Shown here: one piece after another, positions 24,389 to 33,204 of the stretch
How positions within the stretch are numbered: the stretch's first letter is position 1
Layout: each line of letters opens with the position of its first letter
Assembly: GCA_023392125.1 (NCBI GenBank)
Contig: JAEVZS010000028.1
Span: 1 to 56,912, forward strand
DNA: 56,912 bases
Direction: 5' to 3'
Source of the DNA: Bacteroidota bacterium
Lineage (GTDB): Bacteria > Bacteroidota > Bacteroidia > Cytophagales > Cytophagaceae
Program-made: the position numbers and the translations under genes
Notes under the pieces: generated by a model
What the model saw: the letters and a program-made list of their open reading frames with translations, nothing else
Database searches by the model: none
What the model was told of the DNA's origin: nothing

Positions 24389-25299
24389 AATGGTATATGT
24401 ATATGGTTGGTTTGATAGTGCTTACCCCAGTGCTCAATTTCGTATCCGGACCACAAATGCGGAAAAAAACGGCGCTGCTGATGTGCCGGGTCCAGGTACT
24501 TTTGCCAGTTGCTGCCGCCTGTAGCCTGCTGCTGCTTGCCATCGCGATCCAGATAGTAGGTGGCAGTCTGCAGATGTACCATTGGCCATGCAACATTGTA
24601 CAGATGATCGAAAGACCTCAATGCTTCCGTGAGCCGGTCCGACGGCATGTTCATGCCCAGCACCTTTTCTTCCAGCGTTATTCCCCGTACACTGTCTGCC
24701 AGTGCGATAAGGCTGTCCAGGTATTTGTCCTCAAATAATTTCAGGGTCGGGGATTTTTCTCCCGTTTCCCGGTTTAGTCCGGCATCTTGCCAGTATATAT
24801 AGTGAAAATACTCTTCCGTCGAAGGCACTTCCGGCAGGTATGCTTTCCCTTTGGCATTGACCAGATTCTGCAGCCGGGTACAGTATAGCTCAATGTGGCG
24901 GAACTGTACACTCTGAAAGCCGCTGGCTGGCGAAAGAGAGCGCCGGAACATATTGTAGTCTTCATGGCTCATGCCGGACTTCATCACATCAAATGAAGTG
25001 ATAAGCATCGATACATAGCGGTTGATGCGCGATAGCTTGTCAATCCAGACAGACTCCGGCTGATCATGGCTGCACAATTGCCTGATCTCATGCAGTATCA
25101 TTTTGAGGATCAGCTCAGTGATCTGATGATACATAATGAATACTTCTTCGTCTTTGTAATCTGTCCTTGGCTGTTGCAGCGACAGCAGACGTTCTGTCTG
25201 AATATAATCCCAGTAGGTAAGCAGTTCAGCGTGTGTCTGCTTTGGCGTATTTTCGTTCAGGTTGTCTGGCTGTGCAGCCCGGACCAGGTTATTGCTCAT
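24385..25299 (-). CDS. kynA: Tryptophan 2,3-dioxygenase
   Basis: 304 residues. The conserved TDO blocks are present: LLTYWDYIQTERLLSLQ, FIMYHQITELILKMILHEI (H58), PASGFQSVQFRHIEL (R134), WPMVHLQTATYYL (H242, likely the heme ligand) and ATGGSNWQKYLDPAHQQRRF. It oxidises L-tryptophan to N-formylkynurenine using heme and O2 in the cytoplasm. No other kynurenine-pathway gene is in the window. It shares an operon with the RIC protein and has a 12-bp palindrome 28-39 bp upstream of the start codon. Confidence 0.94.
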   Translation of the reverse strand: MSNNLVRAAQPDNLNENTPKQTHAELLTYWDYIQTERLLSLQQPRTDYKDEEVFIMYHQITELILKMILHEIRQLCSHDQPESVWIDKLSRINRYVSMLITSFDVMKSGMSHEDYNMFRRSLSPASGFQSVQFRHIELYCTRLQNLVNAKGKAYLPEVPSTEEYFHYIYWQDAGLNRETGEKSPTLKLFEDKYLDSLIALADSVRGITLEEKVLGMNMPSDRLTEALRSFDHLYNVAWPMVHLQTATYYLDRDGKQQQATGGSNWQKYLDPAHQQRRFFPHLWSGYEIEHWGKHYQTNHIHIPL

Positions 25300-25321
25300 G
25301 ACTTGGCAGTTTTCAGCTTTA

Positions 25322-25343
25322 TTTAAGACAAATTTGTCGTAAA
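25322..25343. promoter_or_regulatory. Palindromic operator upstream of kynA-ric
   Basis: Perfect 12-bp palindrome GACAAATTTGTC (25327-25338) inside a 22-bp inverted repeat with one mismatch per arm pair. The identical 22-bp sequence recurs upstream of the rrf2 gene at 25837-25858. Inferred binding site of the Rrf2-type regulator encoded next door, placed where it would block RNA polymerase. Confidence 0.75.
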
Positions 25344-25356
25344 TATGGATAAATTT

Positions 25357-25794
25357 TTAATCTTTAATTAGCACGGTCTTTCCGGACTGCAGGCTCAGCG
25401 CCAGATCGTATACACTCGTTGTATGTAATATTTCTTTGATCTCGTTGCGTATTTTGACGAAGCGGTGATGCAGAGGGCAGGGGCGTTCGTGGCTGCACTC
25501 GCTCAATCCCAGCGCACAGCCGTTGAATAGCGAGTCTCCATCCAGCGCACGCACGATATCACTCATATAGATTTCCTTCATACGATGAACGTCTATATCG
25601 AAGCCGCCGTAGGGACCGGTATGGGAGTTGACAATCCGGTACCTGGTCAGTGTGCCGAGAATCTTGCCTGTGTATGCTTCCGGAGAACCTGCATGGGTGG
25701 CCACATCTCCGATCTTGACGCGGCGTCCTTCGAGCGACTGGGTGGCAATATACGTGATCGCCCTGATGCCGTGTTCACATGCCTTGGAAAACAT
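25357..25794 (-). CDS. Rrf2-family Fe-S regulator (NsrR/IscR-like)
   Basis: 145 residues. N-terminal winged HTH (KACEHGIRAITYIA … EAYTGKILGTL), then C93, C100 and C106 (CALGLSEC…PC), positioned as in the [2Fe-2S]/[4Fe-4S] ligands of IscR and NsrR. It reads the same strand as kynA-ric, 57 bp upstream of kynA. The same palindrome lies in front of both transcription units, so it probably represses itself and kynA-ric and releases them when NO or oxidants hit its cluster. Confidence 0.88.
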   Translation of the reverse strand: MFSKACEHGIRAITYIATQSLEGRRVKIGDVATHAGSPEAYTGKILGTLTRYRIVNSHTGPYGGFDIDVHRMKEIYMSDIVRALDGDSLFNGCALGLSECSHERPCPLHHRFVKIRNEIKEILHTTSVYDLALSLQSGKTVLIKD

Positions 25795-25836
25795 AGTTTC
25801 TGCTCCTTTCTCAGGCTAAGGTAGAAAGATTTTGTA

Positions 25837-25858
25837 TTTAAGACAAATTTGTCGTAAA
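25837..25858. promoter_or_regulatory. Palindromic operator upstream of rrf2
   Basis: Same 22-bp inverted repeat as upstream of kynA, core GACAAATTTGTC at 25842-25853, ending 43 bp before the rrf2 ATG (25794). Two identical sites 515 bp apart, each in front of a transcription unit, support autoregulation. Confidence 0.75.
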
Positions 25859-26030
25859 TATATTTCAGACCGTTTTGCCTGTCCGGCAGGCACAGGATTT
25901 ATTACGAAAGCAGAGCCGATATACAGATTGGCAGCGATACCGGAACCGGTGTATCTTTTTCGGGTAAAATACAATTTCGGGAAGTTTCTTTTGATCTATA
26001 TTTAATACATCAGATTAAAACTGCAATTTA

Positions 26031-27104
26031 ATGGAAACAACCCTCAGGAGACAGTACGGTCTCGATATTTTACGTGTGCTTGCCTGCTATATGGTCATAC
26101 AGGTACATGCCGGAGAATTTTATTATATCGGTCCGGTAGGCGAGGTGCTCAATACCCCTGAAGCGCATACGGTGGGCTGGATCAATTCGCTTTTCAGAAG
26201 CTGTGTGCCGCTGTTTGTGATGCTTTCCGGATATTTTCTTTTTCCGGTCACTGATATGAAGCGATTCCTGTCCAGACGTCTGGCCAGGATTCTGATTCCC
26301 TTTGTTGTCTGGTCGGTCCTGTATGCCTTTTATCAGCATTTCATGGGCAGGACAAGTCTGGAGCAGGCTTTTGTCAATGTGCTGATGATTCCGGTCAACC
26401 TTGCTATGGAAACCGGACATCTGTGGTTTATTTATATGCTGACGGGCATATATCTTTTTGCGCCGGTTATTTCCGGCTGGATGCAGAGCTCCACCAAAAA
26501 GGAAATGGAGTATTTCCTGTTTTTCTGGGTGATAACGCTTATCGTGCCTTTTATTCATCAGATTGAGCCGATGATCTGGGGAGAGGTACCCTGGAACAAC
26601 CATCCCATGCTGCATTATTTTATGGGCTATCTGGGTTACGTGGTTATGGCCAATTACCTCAAAAAGTTTTATCCCCAGGCTTCTGTGACCGCTTATATTA
26701 GTGCAATTGTTCTTATCGTAATCGGTTATGCTATTACCGTATATGGGTTTCTGTATCGTCTGCCAACAGAAAATACGGTGGCCGGTCTTGAGCTTACCTG
26801 GGATTTCAATACTATTAATATAGCTATGATGACTGTAGGAATCTTTATTCTCTGCAAGGATATATTCATCACCAATCCTGAATCCGGGCGTTTCAGGCTG
26901 TTGCAGGACCTGTCGGCAAAAAGCTATGGTATGTACCTTGCTCATATTATGGTGCTTAATCTGGTGCATAGCCTGCTCGACGCGCATATTGCCAGTACGG
27001 CGCTCAAGGTACCGGTGATGGCAGTGATCACCTTTTTCCTTACCTATGGTTTTGTCCGGATATTGTCATTTTTGCCCGGAAGCAGGAAATGGATTACGGG
27101 CTGA
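26031..27104 (+). CDS. Acyltransferase family 3 membrane protein (OafA-like)
   Basis: 357 residues with about ten transmembrane helices. The N-terminus (YGLDILRVLACYMVIQVH) holds the Arg and the His expected in Acyl_transf_3 proteins, followed by FVMLSGYFLFP and RRLARILIPFVVWSVLY. The family O-acetylates or succinylates surface polysaccharides or lipids at the inner membrane. Standing alone, with its own strong terminator 44 bp downstream. Confidence 0.88.
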   Translation: METTLRRQYGLDILRVLACYMVIQVHAGEFYYIGPVGEVLNTPEAHTVGWINSLFRSCVPLFVMLSGYFLFPVTDMKRFLSRRLARILIPFVVWSVLYAFYQHFMGRTSLEQAFVNVLMIPVNLAMETGHLWFIYMLTGIYLFAPVISGWMQSSTKKEMEYFLFFWVITLIVPFIHQIEPMIWGEVPWNNHPMLHYFMGYLGYVVMANYLKKFYPQASVTAYISAIVLIVIGYAITVYGFLYRLPTENTVAGLELTWDFNTINIAMMTVGIFILCKDIFITNPESGRFRLLQDLSAKSYGMYLAHIMVLNLVHSLLDAHIASTALKVPVMAVITFFLTYGFVRILSFLPGSRKWITG

Positions 27105-27147
27105 TAGCTGATTTTGATTTGTGTTATTCCGGAACCGGATAAAACAA

Positions 27148-27186
27148 AAAGTTCCGGCTGAAAGAGTTTCTACCAGCCGGAACTTT
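27148..27186. terminator. Intrinsic terminator
   Basis: Perfect 13-bp stem AAAGTTCCGGCTG / CAGCCGGAACTTT around a 13-nt loop, with an A-tract left and T-rich sequence right. It can end the acyltransferase transcript (plus) and the T9SS protein transcript (minus). Confidence 0.85.
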
Positions 27187-27235
27187 CTATTGATCTCTGA
27201 CAGAGCGCAGCTATTCTTTACGTTCGTCAGCTTTT

Positions 27236-28732
27236 TTACTTTTTAAAGATTTTCGTATTATATTTTTCTCCTTCGCTCTCTACAATCAGAAAATACATGC
27301 CCGGATTCAGATGACTGGCATCAAACAGGCCGGGGGCAATATGCTGTGCGAGTATTTTGCCATAACAGTCCGTCAGAAAAATGGCCGCATTGCCAGGAGC
27401 TTCAATAGTAATCCGGTTGTCAAACGGGTTGGGGGATACGGAAATCCCTGTTTTTGATGAAGCAGGGTATACAGAAGTAGGCAGGCATTGCTCTTCGCTT
27501 TGCAGCGAGTCGAGGCCTGTCGTACCTCCATAGCAGACTCCGCAGCTGTTGAGCGCTGCCGTACCACCGGCAACTCCCTGACAGTCTTTCAGGTTTTCCA
27601 GAATATGTACACCGTTATAGCCAAATGAAATAATCTGGCTGTTTTCATAGAAAATATTTTCTCCGATCTGGCTTTGATTTTCAGAGTAGTAGGTTTGGGC
27701 CAGCGTCCATTTTGTATTGATTTTCCGGTAGATATGTACGGCTCCGAGGGTATTGTCGGATGGGTTTCGGGTGTCTTGAGAAGCAATAATCAGCATATCT
27801 CCTTTGATCAGTACATCGTTTCCAAAATACTCATATGAATGAGGAGCGGGGGAGACTAGTTCCTGCTGCAATTCCCAGACATTATTTACACGTTCATATA
27901 TAAATACCTTGCCTGCGCTGCTTAGAGGTGTTTCTTCATGATGTACTGCGAAGTCAGGTGCGCCTACAGCCATCTGATGGTTGTTGTCAACCGACAGAAA
28001 CTGACCAAAATATGTGTCGTAAGTGGTAATACCGGTTTCCAGCGTCTGAGTGTTTACCCAGTTGCCGTTAGCCTGTAAGCGAAACTCCTTTACTTTCTGA
28101 TCGTCAAACTGAAATGACATCGCGATAAAGGTAGTATCATCATAAAACACTTTGATACCGCTTAAACCTCTAAACGCTGTTTCCGTAATAGTATCGCTTA
28201 TGGCCCAGGCGCCATTGTGCTGTCGCTCAAAAATATGGACAAATCTCGGATAGCCGTTGTCGTGCGATACGGTCACTTTGTTTTTATGGATTGCTATATT
28301 TTTACCACCATAGTAGCTGAAAGTGGTAGGATTTTCAAAGACAAGCTCTTCCTGCCACAGACCATCAGAGCCTTTACGGTAAAAATACGCCCCGCCTGCC
28401 TCTTTGCGTATCAGGCTTTTGTATACAGCTGTTATGACAGCGTTGCTGTCGTTGATTGCCATGGAATTGCCAAAGCCCCAGTCGGTACTGATATCGGGAG
28501 ATTTGTCAGATGGTTTCAGGGTTTGCAGAAAGGTCCAGGTACCATCTTCCTGACGGGTATATACCTTTACCTCATCTTTTCGGGACTGGCTGAGAAACAT
28601 GGTATTGCCGGATACCTGCATGTGATAACCCATGCCGGTGTTTTTTTCGAGTTCCTGTATGAGGCCGAAGTTGATCTGGCTATAGGCGATATGACCTGTT
28701 AGCAATAGAAGAAAAAAGCAGATTTTATTCAT
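27236..28732 (-). CDS. T9SS-secreted propeller-like protein
   Basis: 498 residues. Signal peptide (ICFFLLLLTGHIAYSQ), then FG-GAP/kelch-like repeats (LKPSDKSPDIS…WGFGNSMAI; YFGQFLSVD…MAVGAPDF; YEYFGNDVLIKGDMLIIAS), a Cys-rich DCQGVAGGTA…SCGVCYGGT motif at ~388-412, and a type IX (Por) secretion sorting tail: SVSPNPFDNRITI … LNPGMYFLIVESEGEKY…KIFKK. Surface or extracellular; ligand unknown. The sorting tail is a strong Bacteroidota marker. Confidence 0.88.
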   Translation of the reverse strand: MNKICFFLLLLTGHIAYSQINFGLIQELEKNTGMGYHMQVSGNTMFLSQSRKDEVKVYTRQEDGTWTFLQTLKPSDKSPDISTDWGFGNSMAINDSNAVITAVYKSLIRKEAGGAYFYRKGSDGLWQEELVFENPTTFSYYGGKNIAIHKNKVTVSHDNGYPRFVHIFERQHNGAWAISDTITETAFRGLSGIKVFYDDTTFIAMSFQFDDQKVKEFRLQANGNWVNTQTLETGITTYDTYFGQFLSVDNNHQMAVGAPDFAVHHEETPLSSAGKVFIYERVNNVWELQQELVSPAPHSYEYFGNDVLIKGDMLIIASQDTRNPSDNTLGAVHIYRKINTKWTLAQTYYSENQSQIGENIFYENSQIISFGYNGVHILENLKDCQGVAGGTAALNSCGVCYGGTTGLDSLQSEEQCLPTSVYPASSKTGISVSPNPFDNRITIEAPGNAAIFLTDCYGKILAQHIAPGLFDASHLNPGMYFLIVESEGEKYNTKIFKK

Positions 28733-28820
28733 TTGATTTATCTGTAAATTATCAGTAATGCGAAAATAGAATGTGTCCGGGTATTATCCTAAGACTGATT
28801 CGGATGCTTCAAAAATAAAA

Positions 28821-28845
28821 ATGCGCCAGGGTGGCCCGGGCGCAT
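28821..28845 (-). terminator. Terminator of ilvD
   Basis: Stem ATGCGCC / GGCGCAT with a GC-rich loop; on the minus strand it is followed by a T-rich tract (28808-28820). It lies 32 bp after the ilvD stop. Confidence 0.75.
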
Positions 28846-28876
28846 CAAAATATATTTCCTCTGTTTTTAATAATCA

Positions 28877-30565
28877 CTACGCTTCATCGGTTACGCATCC
28901 TTCAGATGCGCTTTTTACCAGCCGGGCATACTTGTAAAGCACACCGTTTTGTGCGGCGGAGTGAGGGCGTACCCAGCTTTTACGCCGTTCTGCAATGATC
29001 TCATCAGCCACTTTTAATGTCAGCGTATTGTGTACCGCATCAATTTCAATCAGATCGTTATCTTCCACAAAAGCGATGAGCCCACCCTCAAAAGCTTCCG
29101 GAGTAATATGCCCGACTACAAAGCCGTGTGTGCCGCCGCTGAATCGTCCATCGGTAATCAGCGCTACCGAGCTGCCCAGTCCCGCTCCGATGATCGCGCC
29201 GGTAGGCTTCAGCATTTCAGGCATACCGGGAGCGCCTTTGGGCCCGATAGACCGGATGACCACCACATCACCCGCCTGTATTTTGCCGGACTGGATGCCA
29301 GTGCTGAATGCTGCTTCGCTGTCAAATACCCGGGCAGGACCTTCAAAGCGCTCGCCTTCCTTACCGGTTATTTTGGCGACACTGCCTTTTTCAGCCAGGT
29401 TGCCGTACAGGATTTGCAGGTGTCCGTTTTTCTTCAGAGGCTTTTCGACCGGCAGGATGATTTTTTGCTGATCAAAATCAAGGTCGCGGGCATCTTTCAG
29501 GTTTTCGGCAAGCGTTTTGCCCGTCACCGTCAGACAGTCTCCGTGCAGTATCCCTTTGCTCAGGAGGTATTTCATCACCGCCGGCACACCGCCATGCATA
29601 TGCAGATCGCCCATCAGATACCTGCCGCTGGGCTTGAAATCTGCCAGAAGCGGTACGCGGTCACTGATCATCTGGAAATCATCCGGTGTCAGTGGTATCT
29701 GTATGCTCCGGGCCATAGCGATCAGGTGTATGACCGCATTGGTGCTGCCGCCCAATGCCATGACGACCGTAATAGCATTCTCAAATGCCTTGCGGGTCAT
29801 GATATCGCGGGGCTTGATATCTTTTTCCAGCAGCAGCTTTATGGCGGCACCTATTGTGCTGCATTCTTTTTTCTTGTCCTCGCTGACAGCCGGATTGGAT
29901 GATGAATAAGGCAGGCTCATGCCCAGCGCTTCTATGGCGCTTGCCATGGTATTGGCTGTATACATGCCGCCGCAGGCTCCGGCGCCCGGACAGGCATGCC
30001 GGATGATCCCCTTAAAATTTTCTTCGGTAATATTGCCCGCAACCTTTTGTCCCCATGCCTCAAAGGTGCTCACAATATTGAGATCCGCTCCGTGATAATG
30101 TCCTGCGGCGATGCTGCCACCATACAGCATAATAGCCGGGCGGTTCAACCTGCCTATGGCGATCAGGCAGCCGGGCATATTTTTGTCGCAGCCCGGGATG
30201 GCAATGAGGCCATCGTAGTATTGCGCCCCGGCATTGGTCTCAATATTATCGGCGATTACATCACGGCTGACCAGACTATAACGCATACCTGGTGTCCCCA
30301 TGCTGATGCCATCACTTACGCCTGCGGTATAAAAACGCAATCCCTTCAGACCTTCGGTCTGGTTAATAGTGTCCCGTACGCTGTCTGCCAGATCATTGAG
30401 GTGCATATTGCAGGGATTACCGTCCCAGCCCATGCTGGCAATGCCTACCTGTGCCTTGTCAAAATCTTCATCGCTGAAGCCGATGGCGTAATACATGGCT
30501 TTGGCTCCGGGCAGTGTTTCATCTTGCGTTAATACCCGCGAATACTTGTTAAGAATTGCTGACAT
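28877..30565 (-). CDS. ilvD: Dihydroxy-acid dehydratase
   Basis: 562 residues, the normal length. Fe-S cysteines in GNPCNMH (C52), PGCDKNMPGC and GACGGMYTANT; further family blocks ALGGSTNAVIHL, GSLAE-like LYGNLAEKG, and DGRFSGGTHGFVVGHITPEA near the end. It converts 2,3-dihydroxy-3-methylbutanoate or the isoleucine analogue to the 2-oxo acid in branched-chain amino acid synthesis. No other ilv or leu genes are adjacent. Monocistronic with its own terminator. Confidence 0.96.
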   Translation of the reverse strand: MSAILNKYSRVLTQDETLPGAKAMYYAIGFSDEDFDKAQVGIASMGWDGNPCNMHLNDLADSVRDTINQTEGLKGLRFYTAGVSDGISMGTPGMRYSLVSRDVIADNIETNAGAQYYDGLIAIPGCDKNMPGCLIAIGRLNRPAIMLYGGSIAAGHYHGADLNIVSTFEAWGQKVAGNITEENFKGIIRHACPGAGACGGMYTANTMASAIEALGMSLPYSSSNPAVSEDKKKECSTIGAAIKLLLEKDIKPRDIMTRKAFENAITVVMALGGSTNAVIHLIAMARSIQIPLTPDDFQMISDRVPLLADFKPSGRYLMGDLHMHGGVPAVMKYLLSKGILHGDCLTVTGKTLAENLKDARDLDFDQQKIILPVEKPLKKNGHLQILYGNLAEKGSVAKITGKEGERFEGPARVFDSEAAFSTGIQSGKIQAGDVVVIRSIGPKGAPGMPEMLKPTGAIIGAGLGSSVALITDGRFSGGTHGFVVGHITPEAFEGGLIAFVEDNDLIEIDAVHNTLTLKVADEIIAERRKSWVRPHSAAQNGVLYKYARLVKSASEGCVTDEA

Positions 30566-30604
30566 GATGTACGTACTAATTTTTGATTAATGATTATTCA
30601 GTTT

Positions 30605-31174
30605 CTAATTATGCGATTTTACTCTGCTTAGTGTTTCCGGTGAGATATTCAGATAGGCTGCCAGGTTTGAATTAGACAGTCTCTGCACAAGCTCGGGATT
30701 GTTTTTCAGCAGACTGCGGTAACGCTCTGTGGCATTTTGCGTCAGCAGGCTGTTGAGTCTGGACGTGATCACTGTCAGACCGTATTCAAGAATATAGATG
30801 TACATTCTATCCCAGGCCGGTATTGTCTGTCTCAGATGAAAAAAGTCATGATGGGAGATGACCAGCAGCTCCGAATCCTCGACCGCCTGAATATATTCCG
30901 GAGCCGGCTCTCTCGAAATGAAGCTGACGATGGAGGTCAGAAACGTATGCTCGAATGCCATAAAGCGGGTTGATATGCTGTGGTCATCGTTGCTATAATA
31001 CAACCGGAGGCAGCCTCTGGTAATGAAGAACAACCGGTCAGCTGTTGTTCCCTTATCCAGCAGCAATTCGTTTTTCCGGACCGTCAGAGGTCTGAAGCAG
31101 GAAAGAACCATGCTCAGCTGATCGTCATTGAGCGCCGTTTTTTTTCGTATCAGGTCTTCAATCATTGTCGTCAT
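30605..31174 (-). CDS. Crp/Fnr-type transcriptional regulator
   Basis: 189 residues. cNMP-binding-like barrel (ELLLDKGTTADRLFFITRGC) and C-terminal HTH (NSNLAAYLNISPETLSRVK). Divergent from the small membrane protein at 31473, which is its likely target, 298 bp away. ilvD lies downstream on the same strand, but 39 bp of AT-rich sequence and the separate role argue against co-regulation. Effector unknown. Confidence 0.85.
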   Translation of the reverse strand: MTTMIEDLIRKKTALNDDQLSMVLSCFRPLTVRKNELLLDKGTTADRLFFITRGCLRLYYSNDDHSISTRFMAFEHTFLTSIVSFISREPAPEYIQAVEDSELLVISHHDFFHLRQTIPAWDRMYIYILEYGLTVITSRLNSLLTQNATERYRSLLKNNPELVQRLSNSNLAAYLNISPETLSRVKSHN

Positions 31175-31472
31175 ATACTAGAGGTATACCATTGTTGGTT
31201 CAAAGTTGCGGCAAATACTTTTAAGAATCATTGACCTGTGTCAAAATCGGTTGAAAGAGTGATAGTACACAGGTGTTTTTCTCAGGGATTAGCTGGTTAA
31301 ATGTTTTTTTGTTAGTAAAATATTGATTTATAGTGTGTACTATTGAAATACTTTTTCTCAGACGACAGGAGTTTTGTATGTTTGGGTCAGCGACCATATA
31401 GACAAGGTATAAGATACTATGCCGGAACGGAAGAAAAACAAACGTTAATTTAAGTAACGTAATTGTCAAAAA

Positions 31473-31937
31473 ATGAAACGAATAACAATAAATCTTTTGA
31501 GAGCTGTTCTCCTGCCGGATGCAATAATGGCTATTGCATTCGGTTTGGTCTCATGGTTCTATCCATATGAAACTTATGGTACGATCATAGCAATTCCGGA
31601 AATGCATGCAGCTGCTTTTCTCTCCATACTTTCCAGCTTGTCCGTGTTCTATATAGTGATTGGATTGACTTGTCTGACAGGTATCATATCAACATTGCCG
31701 GTTACCATATGGATTGGTCTGTTAATGACCCTCAGGCATCTTCTCGAAGGGATTATAAAAACAGGAGATGTCGGAGAGAGCTGGCTGATCGGCAATCCAT
31801 ACCCGGACCTGATCATTCATACGGCTTTCCTGATTGCCTATACCGTGGCAATTTATTTTGCATACAGGAGCAACTATCAGGCGGCAAAGCAGGGGAGCAG
31901 AGCAATCCTGGCAGATGAGAAAGCCGGCAATGCCTGA
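31473..31937 (+). CDS. Small multi-pass membrane protein
   Basis: 154 residues with four hydrophobic segments (AIMAIAFGLVSWFY, LSSLSVFYIVIGLTCL, TWIGLLMTLRHLLEG-like, IIHTAFLIAYTVAIYFA). It resembles small Bacteroidota proteins found next to Crp-like regulators, but I cannot name a family. Divergent from the Crp-like gene at 30605-31174. Confidence 0.7.
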   Translation: MKRITINLLRAVLLPDAIMAIAFGLVSWFYPYETYGTIIAIPEMHAAAFLSILSSLSVFYIVIGLTCLTGIISTLPVTIWIGLLMTLRHLLEGIIKTGDVGESWLIGNPYPDLIIHTAFLIAYTVAIYFAYRSNYQAAKQGSRAILADEKAGNA

Positions 31938-32085
31938 AAGAGGACAGGGGCCTTTTTAAAAAAAACTTTGCTATTGGTTTTTTTGCATAGCTGCTTTTTG
32001 TCGGACATTTAAGTCCGTTATTTTGATTATTTTTAGACTGTCCGGCTTGTAGGGGTATTTAATCAGAATATGGGATGAACATGTT

Positions 32086-32829
32086 ATGACAGATATACTG
32101 ACGTTACTTTCATTATCAGAATGGCTTATACTGAGTGTTGTGGTAAATAGTGTGCTGTACTTTTTTTCTATAGCCCTGTATGTGCTATTGGATAAAAAGA
32201 ATGCCAGAATATTGCAAAGTCACAAGCATCCGGTTATCCGCTCGGATATATACCTTTCCGTATGTACGGTAATCTGCAACAGCGCAGTAATGCTGATCGG
32301 AGTCCTTCTCTGGAAAAAGCAGCTTGTTGCCGTTGCAGACCATTCGTCCTGGTTTGCAGTAGTATTTCAGGTCATTCTGCTAATTATCCTGATGGATCTG
32401 CTTATGTACCTGTTTCACCGCTTAGCCCATATACCGGCTGTATATGCATTCCTGCACAAAAGACATCATGAGCATGTACGTACAAACTGCCTGAGTCTTT
32501 TTGTCCTGCACCCGCTGGAAGCCCTCGGTTTTGGCTTTATTCTGATTGCTGTTCTGATGATGTATACGTTCTCTCCTGTAGCAGTAGGAATCTATCTGTT
32601 TATTAATCTGGTATGGGGGACGCTGAGGCATCTCAACAAGGAAGTGTTTCCAAAGGGTATGGAACAATGGCCGATCGGAACCACAGCTTTTCACAATCAG
32701 CATCATTTGCATGAAGATAAAAACGTTGGATTCTATACATCAATATGGGATAAGGCCTTCAGGACCTGGCAAGCGGGAGAAAAGAAAAACGGCGTATGCG
32801 TGATGAATGACAATGCGAAAGAGGTATAA
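32086..32829 (+). CDS. Sterol desaturase/fatty acid hydroxylase family protein
   Basis: 247 residues, four hydrophobic segments and the histidine boxes of the di-iron membrane hydroxylases: HRLAH (~118), HKRHHEH (~129) and HNQHH (~206), plus WGTLRHLN. It hydroxylates or desaturates lipids or carotenoids at the membrane; substrate unknown. Followed by a hairpin terminator shared with the tRNA on the other strand. Confidence 0.87.
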   Translation: MTDILTLLSLSEWLILSVVVNSVLYFFSIALYVLLDKKNARILQSHKHPVIRSDIYLSVCTVICNSAVMLIGVLLWKKQLVAVADHSSWFAVVFQVILLIILMDLLMYLFHRLAHIPAVYAFLHKRHHEHVRTNCLSLFVLHPLEALGFGFILIAVLMMYTFSPVAVGIYLFINLVWGTLRHLNKEVFPKGMEQWPIGTTAFHNQHHLHEDKNVGFYTSIWDKAFRTWQAGEKKNGVCVMNDNAKEV

Positions 32830-32886
32830 TGCAGAAAAGCTTTACTCTTGTCCGGGATATTCAGAGCGTACTGGTGGTATTTAAAT

Positions 32887-32934
32887 AAAAAAGTGCAAAA
32901 CAGGACTTTCTCTAGTCATTATCTTGCACTTTTA
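32887..32934. terminator. Bidirectional terminator between hydroxylase and tRNA
   Basis: Outer stem AAAAGTGCAA / TTGCACTTTT with an inner GACT…AGTC stem. A-tract left and T-tract right suit both the plus-strand hydroxylase and the minus-strand tRNA-Ser. Confidence 0.75.
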
Positions 32935-32943
32935 TTGAATCAG

Positions 32944-33031
32944 CAGAGAGGAAGGGATTCGAACCCTCGATACCCTTTTGGAGTATACACACTTTCCAGG
33001 CGTGCTCCTTCAACCACTCGGACACCTCTCT
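32944..33031 (-). tRNA. tRNA-Ser (anticodon GGA)
   Basis: 88 nt on the minus strand. Acceptor arms AGAGAGG (33031-33025) and CCTCTCT (32951-32945) pair, with discriminator G at 32944. D-arm region GTCCGAGTGGTTGAAGGAG, anticodon GGA (32997-32995) in CTGGAAAGT, a long class II variable arm and GGTTCGAATCC T-loop. CCA is not encoded. Decodes UCC/UCU. Confidence 0.95.
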
Positions 33032-33204
33032 GTGTTTGATGCATTGAGGAAGATTGCTCTCCTCAAAATCGGACTGCAAAGAAATTAATAAATTTTGCCT
33101 TTCGCAAATTTTTTGGAAAAAGTATTTTAGCTGACCGTGTAAAACTTCAGGATCAGCTGCGTGTGCTCCTTGAGTCTTAAGCATTAAGCTGCGTTCTTAT
33201 AAAA

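Noticed and set aside
24400..25800. Riboswitch or T-box upstream of kynA
   Set aside because: The leader is only ~60 bp and is explained by the palindromic operator.
26070..26987. 305-codon minus-strand frame opposite the acyltransferase
   Set aside because: Antisense of a convincing membrane protein; His/Lys/Gln-rich without motifs.
31221..31469. 82-codon minus-strand frame between the Crp-like and membrane-protein genes
   Set aside because: Fills the divergent promoter region, no protein-like pattern.
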